Shown here: positions 1 to 8,660 of the stretch, piece by piece | Numbering within the stretch: position 1 is the first letter of the stretch | How the letters are laid out: the number at the start of each line of letters is the position of its first letter | Program-made: the position numbers and the translations under genes | Assembly: GCA_021287075.1 (NCBI GenBank) | Contig: JAJTBD010000001.1 | Span: 215,602 to 279,601 of the forward strand | DNA length: 64,000 nt | Reading direction: 5' to 3' | From: Micrococcales bacterium | GTDB lineage: Bacteria > Actinomycetota > Actinomycetes > Actinomycetales > Dermatophilaceae | Notes under the pieces: model-generated | Databases searched by the model: none | Seen by the model: the letters and a program-made list of their open reading frames with translations, nothing else | What the model was told of the DNA's origin: nothing

Positions 1-3
1 CGC

Positions 4-600
4 CTATGCCACGCGATCCCGCGCCATCTCGACGAGCATCCCGTGCAGTCTCGTGTCGTCGGTCAGCTCTGGGTGGAAGGTCGCAGCGAGTATGCCGCCC
101 TGCCGCACCAGCACCGGCCGGTCACCATGAGCGGCGAGCACCTCGACACCGTCACCGGCCGCCACGATCTGCGGTGCACGGATGAACACCGCACGCAGTG
201 GCCCCTCCATGCCGTCGACAGCGAGATCCGCCTCGAACGAGTCGAGCTGCGAGCCAAAACCGTTGCGGCGAGCGGTGATCCGAAGACCACCGACGGTGTC
301 GAGCCCTGCCAGTGCGTCGGCGTCCTGGACCTTGTCGGCCAGCAGGATGAGCCCCGCGCAGGTGCCGAAGACCGGCATACCCCCATCGACTTGCGTCCTG
401 ACGCGGGGGAGCAGGCCGTCGTGGCGCGCGAGCCGGGCGATGGCGGTGGACTCGCCGCCCGGCATGACGAGGGCGTCGAGACCATCGAGGTCGGCCGGCC
501 GCCGCACCAGCCGAGTGCCGGCTCCCGCGGCCTCGAGAGCCCGCACGTGCTCCCGAACCGCCCCTTGGAGGGCCAGGACGCCGACGAGTGGGGCAGTCAC
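4..600 (-). CDS. pdxT: PdxT, glutaminase subunit of pyridoxal 5'-phosphate synthase
   Basis: Class I glutamine amidotransferase that releases ammonia from glutamine and passes it to PdxS for PLP synthesis. The 198-residue length is normal. The family signature MPGGEST lies at residues 46-52. The catalytic triad is visible as Cys81 in FGTCAGL and His176/Glu178 in FHPEL. It starts with GTG, and this GTG overlaps the TGA of pdxS by 4 bp, so the two subunits are translationally coupled. The stop codon is 3 bp inside the window edge, so the gene is complete. Confidence 0.96.
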   Translation of the reverse strand: MTAPLVGVLALQGAVREHVRALEAAGAGTRLVRRPADLDGLDALVMPGGESTAIARLARHDGLLPRVRTQVDGGMPVFGTCAGLILLADKVQDADALAGLDTVGGLRITARRNGFGSQLDSFEADLAVDGMEGPLRAVFIRAPQIVAAGDGVEVLAAHGDRPVLVRQGGILAATFHPELTDDTRLHGMLVEMARDRVA

Positions 601-1496
601 CAGCCCCGCTCGGCGAGACGGTGGGGAGCGGGCAGGTCGGCGACGTTGATGCCCACCATCGCCTCGCCGAGGCCCCGGGAGGCAGCGGCGATCTCGGCCG
701 GGTCGTCGAAGTGCGTTGTGGCGCGGACGATCGCCCTCGCGCGCTTCTCCGGGTCGCCGGACTTGAAGATGCCGGAGCCGACGAAGACGCCGTCGGCGCC
801 GAGCTGCATCATCATGGCCGCGTCAGCCGGAGTGGCCACGCCGCCTGCGACGAACATGACCACCGGCAGCCGGCCATCGCGCGCGACCTGGCGCACCAGC
901 TCGAAGGGCGCGGCGAGCTCCTTTGCTGCGACGTAGAGCTCGTCATCGCTCTTGGCGCCGAGCCCGCGGATCTCGCCGCGGATCGTGCGGATGTGCCGCA
1001 TCGCCTCGGAGACGTCGCCGGTCCCCGCCTCGCCCTTGGACCGGATCATGGCCGCGCCCTCGGTGATGCGACGCAGCGCCTCGCCGAGATTCGTTGCGCC
1101 GCAGACGAATGGGACGTCAAAGGCGTGCTTGTCGATGTGGTTGGTGTAATCAGCAGGGGAGAGGACCTCGGACTCGTCGATGTAGTCAACCTTCAGGGCC
1201 TGGAGCACCTGCGCCTCGACGAAGTGGCCGATGCGCGCCTTGGCCATCACCGGGATGGACACGGCCTCGATGATCCCCTCGATGAGGTCCGGGTCGCTCA
1301 TCCGTGCCACACCGCCCTGGGCCCGGATGTCGGCCGGGACCCGCTCCAGCGCCATCACCGCGACTGCGCCAGCGTCCTCGGCGATGCGCGCCTGCTCGGG
1401 CGTGACGACGTCCATGATCACTCCTCCCTTGAGCATCTCGGCGAGGCCTGTGTTGAGACGGGTGCGGGTCTGCGGCTGGTCGGTCGTGATCGTCAC
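597..1496 (-). CDS. pdxS: PdxS, synthase subunit of pyridoxal 5'-phosphate synthase
   Basis: Lyase subunit that builds PLP from ribose 5-phosphate, glyceraldehyde 3-phosphate and ammonia supplied by PdxT. With the GTG start at 1496 it has 299 residues. Lys86 (VMAKARIGH) and Lys154 (RSKGEAGTG) match the two lysines that shuttle intermediates in the family, and Asp29 (IMDVV) is also present. This start is preferred over an upstream ATG at 1526 because AAGGAG lies 7 nt before it. It is the first gene of a pdxS-pdxT operon divergent from pdxR. Confidence 0.96.
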   Translation of the reverse strand: MTITTDQPQTRTRLNTGLAEMLKGGVIMDVVTPEQARIAEDAGAVAVMALERVPADIRAQGGVARMSDPDLIEGIIEAVSIPVMAKARIGHFVEAQVLQALKVDYIDESEVLSPADYTNHIDKHAFDVPFVCGATNLGEALRRITEGAAMIRSKGEAGTGDVSEAMRHIRTIRGEIRGLGAKSDDELYVAAKELAAPFELVRQVARDGRLPVVMFVAGGVATPADAAMMMQLGADGVFVGSGIFKSGDPEKRARAIVRATTHFDDPAEIAAASRGLGEAMVGINVADLPAPHRLAERGW

Positions 1497-1539
1497 GGCG
1501 AGTCTCCTTGGTCGGGGTCCCCACATCGTTGCCCTCCAA

Positions 1540-1560
1540 CTGGATCATTGGAAGATCCAG
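1540..1560. promoter_or_regulatory. Inverted repeat in the pdxS/pdxR intergenic region, candidate PdxR operator
   Basis: CTGGATC, 7 nt, GATCCAG form a perfect 7-bp inverted repeat between the divergent pdxS and pdxR starts. A second, wider pair, AACTGG (1538-1543) and CCAGTT (1581-1586), spans the same region. MocR-type PdxR proteins control adjacent pdxST genes in other actinobacteria, so an operator is expected here. The assignment of this repeat is inference. Confidence 0.45.
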
Positions 1561-1589
1561 AAGCACGCAGTTCGGATGGGCCAGTTTGC

Positions 1590-1595
1590 TATCGT
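1590..1595 (+). promoter_or_regulatory. -10 box of a probably leaderless pdxR promoter
   Basis: TATCGT ends 8 nt before the ATG of pdxR at 1604 and there is no ribosome binding site between them. In actinobacteria a TANNNT box this close to a start codon usually marks an mRNA that begins at or next to the start codon. Confidence 0.5.
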
Positions 1596-1603
1596 CTCTG
1601 AGT

Positions 1604-3088
1604 ATGCCGCGCACCCCCGTTGACTTCCCCGTCACCCTCGACCGCGGCCTGCCCACGCCGTTGCCCGGCCAGATCGCGGCCGCGGTGCGGGTCGCAGTGG
1701 CGGGTGGGACGCTGCGGCCCGGGGACCTCATGCCATCGACGCGCGCGCTTGCGGAGCGGCTCGGTGTCTCGCGCGGTACCGCCTCCGCGGCCTACGACCA
1801 GCTGCACGCCGAGGCCTATCTGGAGAGCCGACCGAGGTCGTCTGTGGTGATCAATCCCGCTCTGCGACAGACAAACCCACCGCCCGACGCTGAGGCAGCT
1901 CTCGGTCAGCCGGTCACGCCGCCGAGAGCCGTGCCGCCCGCGGGGCGTCTCGGGGGAGGGAGACAGGGCCTGAGCGCAGCCCGCGGGAGCGGTGGGCCAC
2001 ACCCGGCCGTCCTCGACCTGACGCCGGGGCGGGACCGGGTCTCCCCGCTGGCCGATGGTGCGTGGCGCTCGGCGTGGCGGCGGGCAACCCGGGAGTCCGG
2101 GGCGGTCGACGCGCTCGACCCGGGAGGCACCCCCGGCCTGCGTGAGGCGATCGCGGCCCATCTGCGCCTGATGCGAGGCATGGCGGTCGACCCGGAGCGG
2201 ATCGTCGTCACGGCCGGAGCGCGGGAGGGGCTGACCCTCCTGCTCTCGGCCCTGCGGCAGGCCGACGCCGGCGAGCTGCGGGTGGGGGTGGAGGAGCCCG
2301 GCTTCCCCGGCCTGCGGCGGGCGCTGCGCCACCAGCATGTCGAGATAGTGCCGGTCCCGGTCGACGAGCACGGCATCCGGGTCGACCGTCTCCACGGCCT
2401 GACTCTCGATGCCCTGCTGGTCACGCCGAACCACCAGTTCCCCTATGGCACAGCGATGCCCGCCACGCGGCGGGTTGAGCTGCTCGAGTGGGCCACGGCG
2501 ACGCACACGCTGCTGATCGAGGACGACTATGACAGCGAGTTCCGCTATCTCGGGCCGCCGCTGCCCTCGCTCTACGACCTCGCCGACGACGGCGTCGCAC
2601 ACCTGGGGACCTTTGCCATGGTCCTGACCCGGGACGTCGGCACGGGCTATCTCGTGCTGCCCCGTCGGCTGGTGAGCCCGGTGCGTGCAGCCCGGTCCGA
2701 CGCAGGCCACCCCGTGGCGCCAATCCTCCAGCGTGCCGTCGCCACCTATCTCGTCGAGGGCGGCCTGCGACGGCACATCCATCGCAGCCGCAAGCGGCTG
2801 GCCGCCGCCCAGCAGGTGGTCGCCGACGCGCTCCCGCGCCTGCCCGCAGCAGTGGACACCGGCCGCCTGCTGGTGGTGGAGCTCAAAGCGCGCGACCGCG
2901 ACCGTGTCCTTGCGGCAACCAGCGCGCGGGGCGTCCGGCTCGGCGACCTGGCCTCCGGCTGGTCAGGGTCGGCGGGCAGGGAAGGCGTCGTCGCGGCATA
3001 CGACGGACTGGAGCCCGCAGAGGTGGAGCAGGCAGTCGAGGTCCTCTCGGACGTGCTGCTCAGGCGAGGTCGTGCACGAACTCGCTGA
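1604..3088 (+). CDS. pdxR: PdxR, MocR-family (GntR HTH plus aminotransferase fold) regulator of PLP synthesis
   Basis: 494 residues. A GntR-type winged helix (about residues 15-80, with LAERLGVSRGTASAAYDQL) is joined to a fold-type I aminotransferase domain. The aminotransferase motifs TPNHQFPYG and EDDYDSEF are intact. The position where the family has the PLP-binding lysine (canonical G-S/T-F-S-K) reads HLGTFAMVL, with Met339 in place of Lys, so a normal Schiff base with PLP cannot form at that site. The gene is divergent from pdxST, the usual target. The ATG at 1604 is preferred over the far upstream start at 1508 because the MPRTPVDFPVTLDRG start fits the family and a -10 box lies just upstream. 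The 3' end overlaps the convergent VWA gene by 29 bp. Confidence 0.88.
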   Translation: MPRTPVDFPVTLDRGLPTPLPGQIAAAVRVAVAGGTLRPGDLMPSTRALAERLGVSRGTASAAYDQLHAEAYLESRPRSSVVINPALRQTNPPPDAEAALGQPVTPPRAVPPAGRLGGGRQGLSAARGSGGPHPAVLDLTPGRDRVSPLADGAWRSAWRRATRESGAVDALDPGGTPGLREAIAAHLRLMRGMAVDPERIVVTAGAREGLTLLLSALRQADAGELRVGVEEPGFPGLRRALRHQHVEIVPVPVDEHGIRVDRLHGLTLDALLVTPNHQFPYGTAMPATRRVELLEWATATHTLLIEDDYDSEFRYLGPPLPSLYDLADDGVAHLGTFAMVLTRDVGTGYLVLPRRLVSPVRAARSDAGHPVAPILQRAVATYLVEGGLRRHIHRSRKRLAAAQQVVADALPRLPAAVDTGRLLVVELKARDRDRVLAATSARGVRLGDLASGWSGSAGREGVVAAYDGLEPAEVEQAVEVLSDVLLRRGRARTR

Positions 3089-4529
3089 GCTGGGAGAGAT
3101 TGCGCACCTCGACCATCGGGACGATCCGACGATAGGTGAATGCCGCGGAGTCGCCTGTGCCCCAGAGGTTCTCGCGCTCGGGATTGAGCCAGTAGGCGTG
3201 CCGTGCCTCATCGGCGAGGCCGGCCAGGACCTCCTCGGACAGGTATCCGTAGTTGGACCGGGCGTCGCCGAGGACCAGGAGTGAGGTCTTGGGGCCGACG
3301 GCGTCGGGATAGCGCTCGACGAACTTCTCGAACGCGCGGCCGTAGTGGGTGCGGCCCGTCACCCAGGTGACGCGTGCCTGCTGGGTCAGCTGCATCACCG
3401 ACTCTCCGATGCCCTGGCCCGGCTGGAGATAGTCGGTCACCTCGTCGATGTCGTCGACAAAGGCGAAGGCGCGCACGCGGCCAAACTGCTCCTTGAGGGC
3501 GAACATCAGCAGGATCGTGAACTGCGCGAACTGCCGCACCGAGCCCGAGACATCGCAGAGCAGCACCAGGTCGGTCCGGTGCGGACGTCGGGGCTTGTGC
3601 ATCGTCATCATCGGGACGCCGCCGGTCTGCATCGACTCGCGGATCGTCCGGCGGAAGTCGAGCTGGCCGCTGCGGCCGTGGCGCTGCTCCTGGACCAACC
3701 GGGTGGCAAGCCGCCGCGACAGCGGATAGATCTCGCGGCGCAGCGCGGCGAGGTCGTCCTTGTTGGCGGACAGGAAGTCGATGCGCTCCAGGGGCGGTCG
3801 CACAGCCGACCGAGCGATGCGCTCCTCGCCGAGCTCCTCGGCCACCCGGCGACGCACCTCGGCGTCGACCATTCGCTCGAACCGCGCGATCCGGGCCCGC
3901 AGGGTCGTGCGTGCCACCTGCTCGGCGAGCCCGTCGCGGTCCTGCCCGACGCCGAGCATCGCTGCCAGCAGTCCCGACATCAGCGTCTGCGGCTGGACGC
4001 GCTGCATCACGTTGAGCCGCGACCAGGACTGCTGTCCCGGCACGCTGCCCGGTCGCCGACCCTGGATCTGGCCGAAGCGGGCGACCGCCTCCTGCACGAG
4101 CGCGCCGAGGTCGGTCTCATCGCCGGCGAGCAGCGCATCGGACAGCTCCTCGCGGAAATCGCGCAGGGCGTTGGCGTCGACGGGCTGCTGCCAGGCGTCC
4201 GCCAGCCCCGGGGCGGGTGCCTCGTCGCCGGCCTCCGTGATGGCGCCGTCCGCCCCGTCGTCGTCTTCGGCGTCTTCAGCGGCGAGCTGGTGGGCCAGTC
4301 CGTCGCCGACGGCGGTGGGGAAGTAGATGTCGAAGATCGTGTCGAAGGCGTCCCGGTGCTGCTGGCGCTTGACGAGCGTCGCGGCATACGCCTCGCGCAG
4401 CGTCTCCCGCTCGGCGAGGTCGATATGACCCACCGCGCTCACGGCGTCCAGCGACTCCGACACCGACACGAGCAGGCCGGCCTCGCGCAGGGCGGTGACG
4501 AAGCCGAGGTGCCGGTCAAGGAGAGCCAT
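3060..4529 (-). CDS. VWA domain (CoxE-like) protein
   Basis: 489 residues. The C-terminal von Willebrand A domain carries the metal-site motif DVSGS at about residue 324. The N-terminal half is charged and helical, as in CoxE/YehP-type proteins. Such proteins pair with MoxR AAA+ ATPases as chaperone systems that mature or insert metal centres into enzymes, and the MoxR gene is immediately upstream with a 15-bp gap. No clear ribosome binding site precedes the ATG; the gap instead contains the repeated word GTATGCCGC. The client enzyme is not evident here. Confidence 0.85.
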   Translation of the reverse strand: MALLDRHLGFVTALREAGLLVSVSESLDAVSAVGHIDLAERETLREAYAATLVKRQQHRDAFDTIFDIYFPTAVGDGLAHQLAAEDAEDDDGADGAITEAGDEAPAPGLADAWQQPVDANALRDFREELSDALLAGDETDLGALVQEAVARFGQIQGRRPGSVPGQQSWSRLNVMQRVQPQTLMSGLLAAMLGVGQDRDGLAEQVARTTLRARIARFERMVDAEVRRRVAEELGEERIARSAVRPPLERIDFLSANKDDLAALRREIYPLSRRLATRLVQEQRHGRSGQLDFRRTIRESMQTGGVPMMTMHKPRRPHRTDLVLLCDVSGSVRQFAQFTILLMFALKEQFGRVRAFAFVDDIDEVTDYLQPGQGIGESVMQLTQQARVTWVTGRTHYGRAFEKFVERYPDAVGPKTSLLVLGDARSNYGYLSEEVLAGLADEARHAYWLNPERENLWGTGDSAAFTYRRIVPMVEVRNLSQLSEFVHDLA

Positions 4530-4544
4530 GGGGTATGCCGCGCC

Positions 4545-5444
4545 CTACTCGGCCGCGTCGGGCAGCGAGAGCTCCCGGCGGGCCCGCTCGTGGTCGGTCG
4601 CGTGCTTGAGGACCACGCCGAGCGTCTCGGAGATCGTCGCCTCGTCGAGGTCGGTGCGGCCCAGCGCGAGCAGCGTGCGCGCCCAGTCGATGGTCTCGGC
4701 GATCGAGGGGGCCTTCTTGACGTCGAGGTCGCGCAGCGTCGCGACGACGCGGACCACCTGCTCGGCAAGGGCGTCCTCGACGCCGGGCACCTGCGAGCGC
4801 ACGATCTCCTTCTCACGCTCGGTGGAGGGGTAGTCGAGGTGCAGATAGAGGCAGCGCCGCTTGAGCGCCTCGGACAGCTCGCGTGTCGCGTTGGAGGTGA
4901 GCAGCACGAAGGGGCGCCGGGCGGCCTTGACCGTGCCGAGCTCGGGGATGGTGACCTGGAAGTCGGAGAGGACCTCGAGGAGGAGGCCCTCGACCTCGAC
5001 GTCGGTCTTGTCGGCCTCGTCGATGAGCAGCACCGTCGGGTCCTCGCGCCGGATCGCGGTCAGCAGCGGCCGGGTGAGCAGGAACTCGTCGGTGAAGATG
5101 TCGTCGTGGGTGGCGTCCCACTCCTGACCGTCAGGGGCGGCCTGGATACGCAGCAGCTGCTTGCGGTAGTTCCACTCGTAGAGCGCGCGGGCCTCGTCGA
5201 GCCCCTCATAGCACTGGAGCCGGACCAACTCGGCCCCCGCGACCTTGGCGACCGCCTTGGCCAGCTCCGTCTTGCCCACACCGGCCGGGCCCTCCGCCAG
5301 CAGCGGCTTGCCCAGGACCGAGGCGAGATAGACGGCCGTGGCGGTGGCGGGGGAGGCCAGGTAGCCGACCTCGCCGAGCCGGTCGACCACGTCCTGCGGC
5401 GAGGAGAAGAAGGCGGGGGAGGCATCGATGGTCGCGGTGGTCAC
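4545..5444 (-). CDS. MoxR-family AAA+ ATPase
   Basis: 299 residues. Walker A is EGPAGVGKTEL (residues 51-61), Walker B is VLLIDEADKTD (138-148), and the C-terminal lid follows. It forms a two-gene operon with the downstream VWA protein, the typical MoxR/CoxE arrangement. The start is GTG. A TAGGCT box lies 6 nt upstream of it with no room for a leader, so the transcript is probably leaderless. Confidence 0.92.
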   Translation of the reverse strand: MTTATIDASPAFFSSPQDVVDRLGEVGYLASPATATAVYLASVLGKPLLAEGPAGVGKTELAKAVAKVAGAELVRLQCYEGLDEARALYEWNYRKQLLRIQAAPDGQEWDATHDDIFTDEFLLTRPLLTAIRREDPTVLLIDEADKTDVEVEGLLLEVLSDFQVTIPELGTVKAARRPFVLLTSNATRELSEALKRRCLYLHLDYPSTEREKEIVRSQVPGVEDALAEQVVRVVATLRDLDVKKAPSIAETIDWARTLLALGRTDLDEATISETLGVVLKHATDHERARRELSLPDAAE

Positions 5445-5450
5445 CCGTCC

Positions 5451-5505
5451 AGCCTATGGCGAACGGCGAGGCCTGCGGTGTGCGGTCCATCCCAGCGCAT
5501 AGGCT
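5451..5505. promoter_or_regulatory. Face-to-face leaderless promoters for the MoxR and phosphatidyltransferase genes
   Basis: On the minus strand TAGGCT (5456-5451) lies 6 nt before the GTG of the MoxR gene. On the plus strand TAGGCT (5500-5505) lies 6 nt before the GTG at 5512. The two boxes are part of an 8-bp inverted repeat (AGCCTATG and CATAGGCT) separated by about 40 bp. Both are inferred -10 elements. Confidence 0.55.
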
Positions 5506-5511
5506 CGTCCC

Positions 5512-6150
5512 GTGGCATCTCAGGGGACACCGGGCGATCCGGGCATGCGGTCGGACGCGTCCGTGCGCCCGTCGGACCGTGTCTGGACCCTGCCCAACGC
5601 ACTGTCCATGCTGCGGCTGCTGCTCGTGCCGGTCTTCCTGTGGGCCCTGTTCACCAGCCGCGACGGGCTGGCCATGGCCGTGCTGATGGTCTCGGGCGCC
5701 TCCGACTATTTCGATGGCAAGATCGCGCGCCGCTTCGGCCTGGTCTCCCGGATGGGCCAGCTGCTCGACCCGATCGCCGACCGCCTCTACATCCTCACCA
5801 CGATCTTGGCCCTCGGCTGGCGCGAGATCATCCCCTGGTGGCTGGTGGGGCTGCTCCTGGCCCGTGACCTGTTCATCGTTGTGCTGGCGCTCATCGGCCG
5901 GCGCCACAAGGTCACCGACATCGCCGTCCACTTCATCGGCAAGGCCGCCACCTTCAATCTCCTCTATGCCTTCCCCCTGCTCCTGCTCGGCCACCCCGAC
6001 GGCCTCGATGTGTCCTGGGTGCTCCCGATCGCCTGGGCGTTCGCCTGGTGGGGCCTGGCGCTGTACTGGGTCGGCGGCCTGATCTATGCCGTGCAGCTGC
6101 GCGACGCGATCCGCTCGCGGGGCGCGTCTCCGGTGGGGCGGTCGGCATGA
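5512..6150 (+). CDS. CDP-alcohol phosphatidyltransferase (PgsA/cardiolipin synthase-like)
   Basis: 212-residue membrane enzyme that transfers a phosphatidyl group from CDP-diacylglycerol to an alcohol. The full family motif D-x2-D-G-x2-A-R-x8-G-x3-D-x3-D is present at residues 65-90. Several hydrophobic segments follow. The acceptor cannot be read from the sequence. In mycobacteria the gene at this place in the cluster is annotated pgsA2. The stop overlaps the ATG of the next gene (ATGA). The start is GTG with a -10 box 6 nt upstream. Confidence 0.9.
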   Translation: MASQGTPGDPGMRSDASVRPSDRVWTLPNALSMLRLLLVPVFLWALFTSRDGLAMAVLMVSGASDYFDGKIARRFGLVSRMGQLLDPIADRLYILTTILALGWREIIPWWLVGLLLARDLFIVVLALIGRRHKVTDIAVHFIGKAATFNLLYAFPLLLLGHPDGLDVSWVLPIAWAFAWWGLALYWVGGLIYAVQLRDAIRSRGASPVGRSA

Positions 6151-7046
6151 GACGCCCCGATCAGTCGATGACCCTCCTCACCGGCTTCATGGAGCGGCCC
6201 CTCGACCCGAGCTATGCCGCGGCCGCCGACGCACGTGAGGCAGCCGGTATGCCGCGTGGCACCAGCTCGCGCACCCCTCTCGTCGTCATCACGGCAGTCC
6301 TGCTCGGCCTGCTGTTCTCCGTGGCCGCCGCCACGCTTAACCGCTCCCTGCCCGGCACCGCCACCGCGCGGGAGGAGTTGGCCGCCCAGGTGGCCGCCAG
6401 CCAGGCGGCCGCCGACCGGCGCCGCGCCGCGGTCCAGCAGACCCAGGCCGAGATCGACCGGGTCCGGGCCGCCCAGCTCGCGACCGCCAACCAGGGCGCG
6501 CTGACCCAGGAGGTCGCCGCCCTGGAGCTGCGGGCCGACGCCGTGGCCGTGACCGGCCCGGGGATGGTCCTGACCCTCGACGACGCCCCCGGGGGAGCCG
6601 ACTCGGCCGACGGCGACCCGCGCACCGGCGCCCAGGCCGACGGCAAGGTGCTGGCGCGTGACGTGCAGCTCGCGGTCAACGGACTGTGGGCAGCCGGCGC
6701 GGAGGCGGTCGCGGTCAACGGCCAGCGGCTGTCCGCCCGCTCGGCCATCCGCTTCGCCGGCGACGCGATCCTGGTCAACTACCGTCCGCTCGCCCGGCCC
6801 TATGTCATCTCCGCGATCGGCGACCCGGGCCGGCTGCCGGCCGACTTCGCCGAGGGGCCGGGAGGCAGCTATGTCCAGGCCCTCGCCGACAGCTTCGGGG
6901 TGCAGGTGAGCACCAAGCGCTCCGAGAGCCTCACCCTGCCCGCCGCCCACATCACGACCGAGCTGGCCGAGCCGACGGGAGCGCCCACAGGCGCGGCCGG
7001 CAAGGCATCATTGAGCCCCAACCCCACCCCGGAGGACCCATCGTGA
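6147..7046 (+). CDS. DUF881 protein (first copy), membrane-anchored with coiled coil
   Basis: 299 residues. A short cytoplasmic N-terminus is followed by one transmembrane helix (about residues 44-63), then an Ala/Gln/Arg-rich coiled coil (about 75-115) and the DUF881 domain (VTGPGMVLTLDDAPG to the end). The C-terminal tail is Pro/Thr-rich. Function is unknown. Bacillus relatives (YlxW/YlxX) lie near cell-division genes. The ATGA start overlaps the previous stop, and the end overlaps the GTG of the small basic protein gene, so the set is one operon. Confidence 0.88.
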   Translation: MRRPDQSMTLLTGFMERPLDPSYAAAADAREAAGMPRGTSSRTPLVVITAVLLGLLFSVAAATLNRSLPGTATAREELAAQVAASQAAADRRRAAVQQTQAEIDRVRAAQLATANQGALTQEVAALELRADAVAVTGPGMVLTLDDAPGGADSADGDPRTGAQADGKVLARDVQLAVNGLWAAGAEAVAVNGQRLSARSAIRFAGDAILVNYRPLARPYVISAIGDPGRLPADFAEGPGGSYVQALADSFGVQVSTKRSESLTLPAAHITTELAEPTGAPTGAAGKASLSPNPTPEDPS

Positions 7047-7375
7047 TTCCCGCACTCGGCCTGCTCGCCGGCGTGCTGATCGGCATCTTCTTGCAGCCGG
7101 ACGTGCCCGTCTGGCTCCAGCCCTATCTGCCCATCGCCGTGATCGCCGCACTCGACGCCGTCTTCGGCGCAGTGCGGGCCGTGCTCGACGGGATCTTCAA
7201 CGACAAGGTGTTTGTCGTCTCCTTCCTCTCCAACGTGGTGGTGGCGGCATTCATCGTCTTCCTCGGCGACAAACTGGGCGTGGGGACCCAGCTGTCCACC
7301 GGTGTCGTGGTCGTCCTCGGGGTGCGGATCTTCTCCAACGTCGCCTCGATCCGCCGACACCTGTTCAGCGCATGA
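7043..7375 (+). CDS. sbp: Small basic protein (Sbp, DUF1290), membrane
   Basis: 110-residue hydrophobic protein with about three membrane segments and the conserved core AALDAVFGAVRA. It lies between two DUF881 genes, an order conserved from mycobacteria to Bacillus (ylxW-ylxX-sbp). The GTG start overlaps the previous stop (GTGA) and has GGAGGA upstream; the end overlaps the next ATG. Function is unknown; the three proteins may act together at the membrane. Confidence 0.88.
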   Translation: MIPALGLLAGVLIGIFLQPDVPVWLQPYLPIAVIAALDAVFGAVRAVLDGIFNDKVFVVSFLSNVVVAAFIVFLGDKLGVGTQLSTGVVVVLGVRIFSNVASIRRHLFSA

Positions 7376-8178
7376 GCGAGCCGACCCCCGACGAGCGGGC
7401 CACCGAGGTCCACGACCCCACCCTTCCCGAGCGCGGGGTGACCGGCCGACGTGCCTGGCAGACGCTCTTCCGGGTGGCCCGCCCGCGCGCCACCCGGGCC
7501 AACATCTTCGCCGCCCTCCTGGCCCTGGCGCTCGGCTTCGCCCTGGCGACCCAGGTGCGCTCCACCACCAACGCCGGTCTGGAGACGCTGCGGGAGCCCG
7601 AGCTGATCCGCATCCTCGACGACGTCAACGAGGAGGACCAGCGCCTCCAGGCCGAGCAGCGCACCCTCGAGGCCCAGCGCGACCGCCTCCTCAGCGGCCA
7701 GGGCTCCAGCGACGAAGCCGTGCGCTCCGCCCAGGAGCGGGCCCGCAGCCTGGGCGTGCTCGCCGGCACCACAACGGCCTCCGGGCCAGGCATGACCATG
7801 ACCATCCCGGATCCCAGCCACCAGGTGACGGCCGCCAATCTGCTCGACGCCCTCGAGGAACTGCGCGACGCAGGTGCGGAGGCGGTGCAGATCGGGTCCG
7901 TCCGGGTCGTGGCGAGCACCCACTTCACCGACGCCGAGGGCGGCGTCTCCATCTCGGGCAAGCTCGTCGCCCCGCCATATGTGTTCACGGTGATCGGTGA
8001 CCCGGCCACCATGTCGGCCGCGATGGACATCCCCGGCGGGGTACGGGAGTCCATGCGCCGCCTGGGGACCGAGGCGACGATCGTCAGCAAGCGCAGCCTC
8101 ACCGTGACCGCATTGCACCAGCCGATGGCCCGTCGCTACGCTCGCCCGGTCCCGAGTCCCTCGCCCACATCGTCCTGA
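7372..8178 (+). CDS. DUF881 protein (second copy)
   Basis: 268 residues. A charged N-terminus precedes one transmembrane helix (about residues 44-62), a coiled coil (EEDQRLQAEQRTLEAQRDRL) and the DUF881 domain with SGPGMTMTIPDPS. It is a paralogue of the gene two positions upstream, with the same architecture but low identity. It is translationally coupled to sbp (ATGA). It ends the membrane part of the operon, 49 bp before gcvH. Confidence 0.87.
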   Translation: MSEPTPDERATEVHDPTLPERGVTGRRAWQTLFRVARPRATRANIFAALLALALGFALATQVRSTTNAGLETLREPELIRILDDVNEEDQRLQAEQRTLEAQRDRLLSGQGSSDEAVRSAQERARSLGVLAGTTTASGPGMTMTIPDPSHQVTAANLLDALEELRDAGAEAVQIGSVRVVASTHFTDAEGGVSISGKLVAPPYVFTVIGDPATMSAAMDIPGGVRESMRRLGTEATIVSKRSLTVTALHQPMARRYARPVPSPSPTSS

Positions 8179-8227
8179 CCGGGCGCTAGCCTGTGGCCAC
8201 ACCATCCGCACTTGTTGAAGGAGCGTC

Positions 8228-8617
8228 ATGAGCGACCTGCAGTACCCCGATGACCTGCGGTACACCGAGGACCACGAGTGGGTGCGAGCCGGCAACGATG
8301 GCACGGTGCGCATCGGCATCACGGCCTTCGCCCAGGACGCGCTCGGCGATGTCGTCTATGTCAGCCTCCCCGGCGTGGGCGACACCCTGGCGGCTGGTGA
8401 CTCCTGCGGCGAGGTCGAGTCGACCAAGTCCGTGAGCGACATCTACTCGCCGCTGGCCGGCGAGGTCACCGCTGTCAACGACGCGCTCGAGAGCTCGCCT
8501 GAGCTGGTCAACACCGACCCCTATGGCGACGGCTGGATGTACGAGCTGCAGATCGAGGACGCGGCTGCGCTGGACGCGCTGATGGACTCCGCGGCATACA
8601 CCCAGAGCCTGAGCTGA
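8228..8617 (+). CDS. gcvH: Glycine cleavage system H protein
   Basis: 129-residue lipoyl carrier protein that shuttles the aminomethyl group between the P, T and L proteins. The lipoylation site is Lys67 in GEVESTKSVSDIYSP. A perfect AAGGAG sits 5 nt before the ATG. It lies in the garA/ftsR cluster rather than beside gcvT. Its partner gcvP is about 2.9 kb downstream under its own riboswitch. Confidence 0.96.
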   Translation: MSDLQYPDDLRYTEDHEWVRAGNDGTVRIGITAFAQDALGDVVYVSLPGVGDTLAAGDSCGEVESTKSVSDIYSPLAGEVTAVNDALESSPELVNTDPYGDGWMYELQIEDAAALDALMDSAAYTQSLS

Positions 8618-8660
8618 GACCGGGGTCGCCCGCGCGCCCCATCGCCACCAAGTCGTCTAG

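Noticed and set aside
3345..5867. 840-codon ORF on the plus strand
   Set aside because: It is antisense to the VWA and MoxR genes, which have clear motifs. It is a GC-rich shadow frame.
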